64,000 nt of DNA from Toxonevra muliebris (Eukaryota > Arthropoda > Insecta > Diptera > Pallopteridae), in the NCBI GenBank assembly GCA_963691655.1, contig OY829326.1, forward strand, positions 113,247,388 to 113,311,387. Reading direction: 5' to 3'. Positions 54,835 to 64,000 of this stretch are shown here, piece by piece (the stretch's first letter is position 1; every line of letters starts with the position of its first letter). The position numbers and the translations under genes were made by a program. The notes under the pieces are model-generated. The model had not been told where the DNA came from, did no database searches, and saw only the letters and a program-made list of their open reading frames with translations.

Positions 54835-55385
54835 GTGTATTATCAATTCCATTACAATTATATTCCAAATTCCAAGGAATTAGAAATGTTTATTATCAAT
54901 TACAATTCCTTGCAATGGAATTCGTTTTTTAGAAATTGTAATTGGTAATTAGCATTTCCAATTGCTCAGTAATGGAATTTGAAAAATTTGCAATTCCATT
55001 ACTATTTAGATTGTAATTTAAAATATGTGATTCCTAAAAGAAATTAAAAAAGTATGTACTTAAAAATTGAGGAATTTTAATTCCCTTGTGTAAAATATTT
55101 TTTTAATAGAATTGAATCCCAAAATTGTAATTTCAAGTAAGTACTTTTTCAATTCTTTTAAGGAATTGCCAATTTTAAATTACAATTCAGTGGAATGAAA
55201 GTGAATATTTTTCCAATCCCATTGTTAAAAAATAGGAAATGTTAATTACCAATTACAATTCCCAAAATTAGAAGTGAAAAAAAGAAAAAGAAATAAATTA
55301 ATTCCATTGCAAGTAATTGGAAATGTTAATTACCAATTACAATTTCAATGAATTGGAATTGGGAACTTATTCAATTCTTAAAATA
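54835..55385. repeat. Dyad-rich AT repeat zone (AATTACAATTCCATT words)
   Basis: Irregular repeats of 'gaaatgttaattaccaatta', 'caattacaattcc' and their complements (54886, 54935 inverted, 55238, 55318). The words occur in both orientations, so the single strand could fold extensively. It begins about 100 bp after the DD37E element and is interspersed with unique bases. Confidence 0.65.
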
Positions 55386-57785
55386 ATCATTACTATCCAG
55401 CTCTGTGTATTAGTCATTAGTCGATTTTACCATTTAGTTCATCCACAATTAGCAGGATTTTCAAATGTTTTCATCGTCTATGTGGTCCAACTACAATTGA
55501 GAGATAGCTGAAATCCTAAAGAGAGTTACTTTTACTCACCTTAAAATCCCCAATTTCTGGGTCTACTAATGCAAAAAGCGAGTTAATTTGAATTTTTTAT
55601 ATAACTAATATTCATAAATATTTATGAATATCGGTTTTCCACCTTACATTCCCTTACATTAACACATCAATATCTCCTACGAATTTTAAGATTATTATAA
55701 AGATTAAAATAAGATCATTTATCAATTCTACTACTTAAAATTTCAACTATTTCTTAAACCTTTTAATCTTTTTAAGTCACAAAAGAACTTGTTATAATGA
55801 TGTAACTTTTTGATTGAGTATCGTTGATAAAAACCTTGAAATTTAATATTTTCTTTGATAAATTTTATAATTTACTGTATGGTTGCAATCGAAAATTTTA
55901 AAAACCTTGGCTCACTTAATTATGTTATCAATATATTTACAAATACATATGTATAGTAAATTAAGTATGTAGTTGAAAGTGAATGTAAAAGATTTAAAGA
56001 AAAGACATTGATGAATGCGTTATCAAATTAGTTTTCAATAAATATTATTTCACTTCCTTTTTTGAATGTTAACGAAGTGCATACATACACAAGTATCGAA
56101 AAATGTTCAGATTATTACTATCGGTTATTGGCTTCAATAAATTTTATAATATAAACAAACTGAGTTATACTGTAAATAAACCCAGCGAATGAATTGCTTG
56201 ATTCATACTCCAAAAAAGAAAAGAAAAAAAAAGGTATTGAATGCTTGACTGCATTACAACAAAACTTAAGTTTTGAATAAGTTTTTTCAAGAGAACTCTT
56301 TATTGAGGTAATATTTTAAATTCAAAAGTTGAATATTTTTCTTTCAAATAACATCTTCATAGAATTCCTTTTAACCTCTGGGGTTTATCTTTATGTGATT
56401 ACTTTTCCGATTACTCAGATTACTTTTCCGATTACTTTTCACTATCCTAAAGATTACTTCATAGTTCTTGACTTTTAGTTGCTTAAACTAACATGGATTC
56501 ATTATAATAAATTCTAGCGCAAATTACTTTAAAGTTCTTGCATGTTTCTTTTTCTATTGAAAATTTCTTATAATTACCTGCTGGGTTATGATATCATAAT
56601 CATTAAAAATTACACATAAATGTTACATTACCGAATAGAATTGAAACTCAAAACATCAGATTACATGCTTAGTTGCTGTTCTATATTTTTGAAACCATAG
56701 TATCGACAAGAATTTAATAATGTGTTATTAAAATTACACAAAAACAAAATCTGCAATTGTACAATAGAATTTTATAGTTGCTGATGTTTTTGTGGTTGTA
56801 ATATTACAACAACTCATACGAATAGATAACCTATTGAACGCAATCAATTTAAATTCATTAATATTTTTGTTATTATGCAATTACATACAAACATACAAAC
56901 AAATCGATGTAGAATTTAACTGAAATAATCTAGTGATTATAAGCAAAACGAAAACAATAACAACATTTATATGTATGCATTCATTATTATTATTTTAATT
57001 TTAATTTTTACACATACGCCATGCAAATTAAACTTTACTCTGTACTATAAAATTTGTAAAATTTCCAATAGGGAAACAATCAGCAGAGATTTGTATGTAT
57101 GTAGGTAGTTATTGCAATGCAAACTTAATACGACCAGATTGTTATTTTCCACATACTCCACTTACATACATACGTATACAAATAGTTCATCCTCCCTATT
57201 CCTACATTATCTCTGTTTACAGAATTTGTACTCTAGCAAAATAACAATTTCAATAATAATAACAAAAACATTAAAATAAGGGAGAGCTAGAAAGATGCAA
57301 CCGATAAATATGTATATAGGTATGTATGTGTAATAAAAGGCTCCAGTTTGGCGACAATCATAACATATAGACAGACATATGAATATAGACAGATAGACAG
57401 ACCCACATCATCGTTGCAATGTTATTGTCGGTGTTGCTGTTGACATCGTTCAACGCCTTTTTTAGTTTAATATTTGTATGTATCATATTACAGTATGACA
57501 AATTGCATAACGAAGTGATGAAATGATGGAGTTTACAGATTGCTCATTGAATTTTGATGAGATCTTTAGTGTTAGATAAGTATTTTCTTTTGTTGTTTAA
57601 AAAAATAATAGTGAGAATAAGAGAAAATGTACTCAAATGGGATCTGAGTGTGAAAACGAATGGTTTTAATGTGTAAATGCTGGACTTACCGTATAGCATA
57701 AGGATGGGGATACTATCAAATTAGAAATTAGGGGAGTGATAATTATTAGATAACCCCAGGATTTTAAAATAATGAATAGTGTATG
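55386..57785. other. No gene seen
   Basis: About 2.4 kb of AT-rich DNA, with short TATG and GACA runs (57110, 57370-57400). A good acceptor-like 'ttatctctgtttacag' ends at 57221, but no exon or donor follows convincingly. Confidence 0.45.
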
Positions 57786-57959
57786 GAATTTTAGGTGGCA
57801 TGCGTGAACACACACGTACGTGACATAATTTCCTCGTGAGCATGCGTGATGTGGACCACATTTTATTATACTATTATTTTTGTAATCACTTTATTGTTGA
57901 AGTGAAACTTCTTTAGCGAGGGTAAATCGAAAATTTTGCAACGGAAGTCGCGTTGTTGT

Positions 57960-59019
57960 TAGTGTCCGACCGAATATTCGGTTTCGGTTACGGTTTCGGC
58001 CAAAAATACAGTTTCGGCTAAGTTTCGGTTTCGACAAAAAATATGGCCGAATATTTGGCCGAAACCGAAACTTTATAAATTTTACTGTAAATTTCATTTC
58101 AGTACGCAAAGGACTGTTTTAATTTTTAGCATATAACATAAAGTTATTCAATTTTGAATATTAAAATAAAAATGTGAATTTCATTTGTACCTATACCACA
58201 AAATGTATTTTTTTTAGTGCCTTTAATATGTATTTTCTTTATTGTTAAAATAATATTTTTGTTATTTTATATATACATATATAAGTATGTATATTAGGGC
58301 GTACCAATTTGTATGGATGAATTTTTTTCGGAGTACCGACAGAAGAGTTCCATATTCTATGACAAAAAAATGGAGCTTACCCCCCGTAAAATTCGTAGAA
58401 GTTAAAGTAATATTAAAAGTAACTATCGATTTTTATTCAAACAACTGCAGTACGTAGTACTGAAACTTCTTCGAATTTTACGGGGGGGTAGGATCCATTT
58501 TTTTGCTATACTTTCTTCGGCAAAGTTGATCAGAATCGAAGAATATAGAATTTTTCTGTCAACGTACTTTTCAAAAAGAATTGGTACGCCCGAATGTACA
58601 TGGATTTTTTTTTTTATTTTTTTTTTGAGTTTTAATTAAAAAAAAAATTAAAATGATTTGAATTTTGTTTTTAACATATCTGTGGTCACAAGCAATAACA
58701 ACACAACTCGAGTTTTGTCGAATTCGAGTTATTATCATAATTTGAATCTTCATATCCGTTTTCATATTGTGTCAGAATTTTATGACTATCGGTTCAGTGG
58801 TTTACGAGATATTAGGGCTGAAAAATAGCACAACTCAACCTGATTACTCTTAGCACTTGAACCTTTGAAGTGCTCTCCTATAAAATACAAAAAACACACT
58901 TATGCTGTTATGCCGTGTGACCACAGATATATACATATATATTAAAAAGTTTCGGTTTCGGTTTTGGCCGAATATTATAAAAATGGCAGAAATTCGGTTT
59001 CGGTTTCGGCCGGACACTA
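57960..59019. mobile_element. Non-autonomous hAT element (TAGTGTCCG)
   Basis: The ends are TAGTGTCCGACCGAA / TTTCGGCCGGACACTA, with 8-bp flanks 'gttgttgt' on both sides (57952-57959, 59020-59027). The flank is a trinucleotide repeat, so this duplication is weaker evidence than usual. Subterminal DNA is built from 'cggtttcgg' repeats (57980-58075 and 58950-59010), like hAT binding-site clusters. The TAGNG start fits hAT. The interior holds a second, nested MITE (58297-58591). Total 1060 bp. Confidence 0.8.
58297..58591. mobile_element. Palindromic MITE (GGGCGTACCAATT), nested
   Basis: 295 bp with ends GGGCGTACCAATT / AATTGGTACGCCC and a second inverted block inside ('ccccccgtaaaattcg' at 58381 versus 'cgaattttacggggggg' at 58473). 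It is almost one continuous hairpin centred near 58444. It sits inside the hAT element and therefore inserted later. No clear target duplication. Confidence 0.82.
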
Positions 59020-59047
59020 GTTGTTGTTCTTGCAGTTTTATCTCATT

Positions 59048-59125
59048 TCGTCGCTTGAGAATTGATTTGGCGTATGTGTATAAGTATTCCTATGCCTATA
59101 CGCCAAATTAATTCTCAGGCGACGA
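59048..59125 (+). ncRNA. miRNA-precursor-like hairpin
   Basis: A 78-nt inverted repeat has about 30 bp of stem and an 18-nt loop. Seven outer pairs TCGTCGC/GCGACGA are followed by TGAGAATT/AATTCTCA and ATTTGGCGTAT/ATACGCCAAAT. The stem's two internal non-Watson-Crick positions are T opposite G and G opposite T, which become G-U pairs in plus-strand RNA but A-C mismatches in minus-strand RNA. Size and shape fit a pre-miRNA; a small MITE is the main alternative. It lies between two transposons, with no known miRNA seed recognised. Confidence 0.3.
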
Positions 59126-59257
59126 TTTGTTGTAGAGAGAGAACTTGATTCCATATAGCTGAATTTTCCTATCATCTGTTATACTTGTATACGTGTGATA
59201 CGTCATGTTTGTGCCGATAAATGTAGAAAGTATCAACAAAAAAAACTATAGAAAATA

Positions 59258-59996
59258 AAGGGTGTTTTTTTTTAGAAGTGTGGTTTTCAATCTGGCAATA
59301 CTTTTTTCGAAGTTGGTCTTTTTGACAGCTGTCACTTGATTTACGCTCAGTTTGGTTCGCCATTTCATAATGAATAGACTTACTTCTGAACAACGTTTAC
59401 AAATCGTGCAAATTTATTACCAAAATAATGGTTCGGTTCGCGCGATGCATCGCGCGCTGTTTCCAGTATGCGGTCGACATAATCGCCATGTTCACCATGG
59501 ATCGGTTTCACACCATGTTTACTCTAGTGAATAATGCGTCGTACAGTGCGCACCGAAGACGCTATTGCTCCTGTGGAGCAGAGTATCGAAGAAGACCCGA
59601 ATGAGTCCATCCGCCATCGAGCGCAACAATTGGAGCTGTGCCACATCCATATTTCTGCAAAGATGAAGCCGGCCATAATATTACAGTCAATGGAGAACGC
59701 TATAAAGCCATGATTAATGACTTTGTCGTGCCTGAATCGGAGGATGTTGATGTGGACGACCTTTGGTTCCAACAAGACAGCGCTACATGCCATACAGCCA
59801 ACGAAACAATCAATTTATTGAAGGAAACTTTTGGTGAGCGCTGGAAGAGAATATTCGGCGCGTTATTACGCGAAATCATTTTTAAAACATAATGGCAAAC
59901 CCTTATCTTTATAATAAAGCTAAATTCTTGGCCATAACATTAAATTATATGCGTTTTATTTCTTCCTGAAAACCACACTTCTAAAAAAACACCCTT
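59258..59996 (+). mobile_element. Internally deleted mariner-like element
   Basis: A 739-bp element with ends AAGGGTGTTTTTTTTTAGAA / TTCTAAAAAAACACCCTT, similarity continuing through 'gtgtggttttca', and TA on both sides (59256-59257, 59997-59998). It keeps both ends of a transposase gene but lacks the middle. That is the usual way a full element turns into a MITE. Confidence 0.9.
59370..59892 (+). pseudogene. mariner-superfamily transposase, internally deleted
   Basis: Starts at the ATG at 59370 (MNRLTSEQRLQIVQIYYQNN, a helix-turn-helix N-terminus) and becomes frameshifted near 59480-59530. A second open part (59638-59892) reads the catalytic region with NITVNGERYKAM and DDLWFQQDSATCHTA, including the second catalytic Asp (QQDSATCH). 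The frame then jumps directly to the C-terminal REIIFKT. The first catalytic Asp region and the third catalytic residue are deleted. About 170 of an expected 330-350 codons remain, so it is inactive. Confidence 0.88.
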
Positions 59997-60250
59997 TAGA
60001 AAGAGGAAGAGTGCAAAAGCTTCAACAACAACCAAGTTATGAAGTTTTTATTCGGCTACATACAATCAAGCAGAGAGACGACGAGTTTTATCAAATGTGC
60101 TTTAGTGAGAGAGTCAATATAAAAGTGTCGGCTTGATTGCACATAACTGAACTTTCCTTTCATATATTATATACGTGTACTAAGTCGTCCTTGTGCCGAT
60201 TAGTGTAGAGAGTATCAACAGGGGAAAAGCAACAACAAAATAGAGAAAAG

Positions 60251-62319
60251 AGGCTGCAAAAACTTCAACAAATTTAACAATAAAAATGCGTGTGTAAGCG
60301 TGCGTGAAATTTTTTAGAAAACATGAACATGCGTGCATTTTTCTTTGAAAATTTTTAAAGTGCGTGAACATCCGTGAGCATGCGTGAGTGTGAGTCAAAA
60401 AGTACTCACACGCCCATCTCTAATGCAAAGCCTTTCACAGAAAATATTGAATCCGAGGCAAATTATACATTTTTCTTCCAGAAAAAAAAGAAATAAATTT
60501 TAATAACACAAAAATTGTTAGCCAGGCCTTCAGCCTCATTCAGTCCTTTCGCCATTTCCTTCCGAAATTTGTATAAATATGATTTTTTCCCTAATCGAAA
60601 TTTAATAAATAATTTTCAATCTTATCTCAAAAACTGTTTATAGACCTGTATTTTTAAACTAATTAGAAGCTTACGAATTTTTGAAAAACGAGTTGTTTAT
60701 TTTGGTTTTTGAGCATTTCGAGACACTGTGCCCACACACATTCGTTGCAGCTTTGAAAATATTGTATGAAGGAAAAAAAAAAGAAATGAAAAATAAAAGT
60801 ATCTGATTACATAGTGTATTATTAGAATGGAAAATTGAACTTCAATAACATGACACAATGAAATTGAAGACGCACAATTTAATGCATAATTATTACTGGT
60901 GCATCAGTCTTGAAAAGCGTGATGCATAAAGTTGCAGGCAAATACAATAATAAACACAATAATATTTTTATAAAGTGTTAGATCTGTTATTCTCTTTCTA
61001 TAATTTCGATTAATACACAAATCCACTTGAGTAAATTGTTGCTGTTATTGGTTAGTTTGACTCTACACAAATATTTCGAATATAATAATGGGTGATGACA
61101 ACGAAAATGAGAGTTATTTTCAAATCTTGTAATTTCATTGATATTGACATTTAGCGTTGCTATAGATACTCACCGGCTTTAAAAAAAAAAAAAAAATGTG
61201 TAAAGCTTGCCTAAACATACTGTTGAAATAGCTTGCTCTCCGCGAGCGTGTTGTACAATTTTATGAATATAAAAAATTGAGGAAAAGTTTTTAAAAACAA
61301 CCCTTAAGATTTAGGCCTTCAATAATGACCAAAAAGGCCCAATGTTTCTTCGAAGAAGATTTTTTTTTTTGGGGAAATTTACATACATGGTGTGTAGGAA
61401 TAATTAAACATGAAACAATACATGGATAAGTAAAATATGTAACAATGTGTTCAACGGTATTTCGGGGGTAATCCAACAACCTTTTCAACCATATATATAA
61501 TTTCTTTCACCATTATATAAAATTTAATAAAAAGTCTTAGTTTTTGTCACCACAGAAAGACAGGAATATTTTAAGCAAGATCGCACTTTACATTCAAGTT
61601 AACATTGAGTTTCAAATTAGATATTTCAAATTTCTGCTATAACAAAAAATTAAAATGAGTCCCTTCTGCACTCGTCACGTGATTTGAACACATATTCACG
61701 CGTTGTTATTTACTTTATTAAAAAAAAGTTCGTTTTTATGTTCAAAAAAGTGCAACCATAGGTTTTTTAAATATTTTATTTTCTCTTTTCAATGCACTTT
61801 CTTCGCTTTTTGCACTTCTACTATACATCGCCTAATGCTAATAAAATTTAAAAATTTCCGTTAGAAAAAAAGAAACAATAAAGTAAAATAAACTATGCAA
61901 TAAAACAATACAATAAATAATAACAATTTTTGACATCTTCCACTATTCCACTGATATGTACGTATATTCCACAGCCGTTTTTGATATGGAAATTTTGTGT
62001 TGCATACTTTTAGGCTTAAAGTAAAATATATAATGAAACTTACACTTATAAACACACATATACTATGAAACCTCACACGACACCGACGTGACTTTTAATT
62101 TTAATTTCTATCAATTCACTTCACTATAAATTTTCATTCAGCCCCTAGTAAAGATATCGCATCAAAAAAACAATGAAATATACTTTTTTTTTGGTAACTT
62201 TAAATTTAATTACATATATTTACTATAAAAACATGAAGGATTTTAAATTCTTATAAGACTAGGATAAAAACTTGATAACAAATAAAAATATTTTGGGTTT
62301 TTAGTTTGGATTACCCAAA
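60251..62319. other. No gene; possible hAT-like edge
   Basis: 60284-60425 is rich in 'gcgtgagcatgcgtga' words and ends 'cacacgcccatctcta' (60422), which in reverse resembles a hAT end (TAGAGATGGGCG). Similar words occur at 57797-57850. The two might be the outer edges of one old element enclosing everything between them. The remainder is AT-rich without supported features. Confidence 0.3.
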
Positions 62320-62323
62320 TTAA

Positions 62324-62485
62324 CGAACACAAGACAGAAGTGAAACTTCTTGTGAACTAAACGAAACACAAGCAAATGAAATTTTTCAATCGCTAAATTT
62401 TTTACTTCATTGGCTTGTGTTTTTTAATTTCATTTGCTTGTGTTTCGTTTAGTTTACAAGAAGTTTCACTTCTGCCTTGTGTTCG
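62324..62485. mobile_element. Palindromic TTAA-flanked MITE (CGAACACAAG)
   Basis: 162 bp with arms of about 60 bp (CGAACACAAGRCAGAAGTGA ... 'gcaaatgaaa') that are nearly perfect reverse complements. TTAA stands on both sides (62320-62323, 62486-62489). A 15-bp part of the arm, 'gaagtgaaacttctt', recurs alone at about 57899 and, inverted, at 62885. Confidence 0.85.
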
Positions 62486-62489
62486 TTAA

Positions 62490-63214
62490 TACACAACCAA
62501 TTTTTTTTTTTTGGGATTAATGCTAGAACAAAAATTACAACTCTGTACCGGTAACTTCGATGACACTTGTAGACGAACTCTTTTTGTGTGCCTCAAACAT
62601 TTGCGCCATCTGTATGTGAAATGTATAACTGTCATAAACTTTAAGATGGCGACGCTACACATTATTCTTTCTGCCATTAGCGTGTGTGTGTGTGTGTGTG
62701 TAATTAATATGTTATATTGAATTAAAACTATTAATGAATCGTTTATTATATAGTTTGCTCGTGAATTCAGTTACGGAATATTGATATTTAGCCCCTCATG
62801 CACATTGCTCGGCAAAATTATGTCGCATTGCAAACTTACGCGCCACGTCACATCCGGTTGGTTTTACTCTAGGACAAGAGAAAAGAAGTTTCACTTCAAA
62901 AAAATTAAAAATCAATGCTAACTATGGATACAATTTTTTATCGTGCTCGAAATTTTCATCTCTAGTCATCACCCGTTAGAAAAGAAAAAGAAACAAATGA
63001 ATCCAAATGATGATGATGAATATAATCCATTAAAATCACAATCGTGCCGTGCTCGCTTCACTCGCTTACTTGCATTCATTATTACTTTATTTCTTTTTCT
63101 TTTTTTTTTTTATAAATAATCAATGAGAAACAATAAATTGTACTTTTACAAATTGTGCGTGTAACATTTTCATGTTTGTGGCGCGGCCATAAATGGCAAT
63201 AAGCGGCTTATCAG

Positions 63215-63248
<34 letters not shown>

Positions 63249-64000
63249 AATATACATAGATTTATATATTTATGTATGCATTTAATATACACATGAACAC
63301 TCATACATACATACATATATGGATATAAATGTGTGCGATTATGACTTCATATATGATGAGTAAATGTGAATAAAATTAACGATTAATATACAAGTAAGTA
63401 CCTCTAAATCGGTTTATCTATTATTAGAAATTTCAGTATTATTTTTATTACTATTATTTAATATATGTATGCATTTGTGTATATATTTGTTGAAGTTAAT
63501 ATGTACATTGCCATATGGTTTGACAATAACTAAGAAAATCATCCATTTTAATAGCAATTTGAAATTTATTATATGTTAATGTCTTTTAACATTTCAAAGA
63601 ATTATCATATACATAAGTAGTTGTAATTTGCAGTAGCCCCAGGTCATTAAAAAAATCAAATAAATTATGATATTATAACGGACCTACAAGTAGCATAGAG
63701 GAAATCAAAGGTTATCATAAAAACATTACGGTACAGTTGTTATTATCTTCATTTTATGTTACTAGCTTTAGTCTAAGAAACTATAAATTATTTCAGGCTT
63801 TAATCGTTAGATAGAGGAAGTTCATAATACAAACTACTCTTTTACTAACTCCACTTTGTTTTCTTTATTAAAGGAAGGAGGGAGTGGTGAGGTATAATTC
63901 TCCCGTTGATATAAATATCTTAAATATTTAAATAATAAACTCAAGGAATCCAAGCAATGACCCGATTTGTTAATTCTAATATATAATGAAATAACCCAAA
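62490..64000. other. No gene; GT and AT microsatellites
   Basis: No supported gene. It holds a (GT)n run at about 62680-62701 and an (AT)n run at about 63219-63246, the latter preceded by 'aagcggcttatcagctgata'. The sequence then becomes TATG-rich. Confidence 0.5.

Larger units (their letters stand above)
59142..60250 (+). repeat. Direct duplication of about 115 bp, split by a transposon
   Basis: 59142-59257 ('acttgattccatatagctga', 'gccgataaatgtagaaagta', 'tcaacaaaaaaaac') and 60133-60250 ('gcttgattgcacataactga', 'gccgattagtgtagagagta', 'tcaacaggggaaaagc') are diverged direct copies. The mariner-like element at 59258 inserted at the end of the first copy; the sequence after it (59999-60030, 'gaaagaggaagagtgcaaaa') corresponds to 60245-60265. 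Confidence 0.65.

Overview
This window looks like an AT-rich, repeat-packed stretch of a higher dipteran (brachyceran fly) nuclear genome, most likely intronic or intergenic. The evidence is the abundance of Tc1/mariner, hAT and TTAA-flanked DNA elements, the insect-type non-LTR retrotransposon remnants with (CCTAA)n or (CAA)n tails, the tRNA-derived SINEs, the short introns and the absence of any long intact host reading frame. The exact species cannot be read from the sequence. Nothing bacterial, viral or organellar was seen.

Most of what can be annotated is mobile DNA. (a) Non-LTR elements: two 3' fragments of one RNase H-bearing LINE family (about 0.6-1.4 kb and 32.7-33.1 kb, the latter with an 8-bp target duplication) and a long, decayed jockey-type element on the minus strand (28.9-30.8 kb). 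(b) tRNA-derived SINEs at 3.6, 9.3 and 25.7 kb; the first shares its 3' end with the LINE family. (c) Tc1/mariner elements: two DD37E-type copies (2.2-3.5 and 53.5-54.7 kb), one nearly intact DD34D mariner (50.9-52.1 kb) and one internally deleted mariner-like derivative (59.3-60.0 kb). (d) hAT-type non-autonomous elements with 8-bp duplications: 6.9-8.0, 12.3-13.2, 19.2-19.6, 31.0-31.3 and 58.0-59.0 kb, plus a one-ended copy at 31.4 kb. (e) Two near-identical 940-bp elements with TA duplications (10.5 and 42.0 kb) that carry an exon-like coding segment. (f) Small TTAA-flanked palindromic elements (39.4, 45.5, 47.9, 52.7, 62.3 kb). (g) Foldback structures with long arms (16.7-17.7 and 23.0-25.0 kb) and several short MITEs. 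Elements are nested in several places, most deeply at 57.8-60.0 kb.

Host-gene signals are sparse and tentative. On the plus strand there is a TATA box correctly spaced from an arthropod initiator (14.29/14.32 kb), a 29-nt segment with strong splice sites on both sides (15.27 kb), and a candidate first coding exon at 40.66-40.93 kb (19 codons after an in-frame stop, ending at a GTATGT donor). These could be pieces of one plus-strand gene with very long introns, which would make most of this window intron; that is inference. A small acidic two-exon model on the minus strand (26.0-26.3 kb) may be a transposase leader.

Other structure: a 78-nt hairpin at 59.05 kb whose two stem mismatches become G-U pairs only in plus-strand RNA, a 22-bp tandem array of palindromic units at 46.84 kb, and two large zones of degenerate AT-rich repeats (34.97-36.8 and 54.8-55.4 kb).
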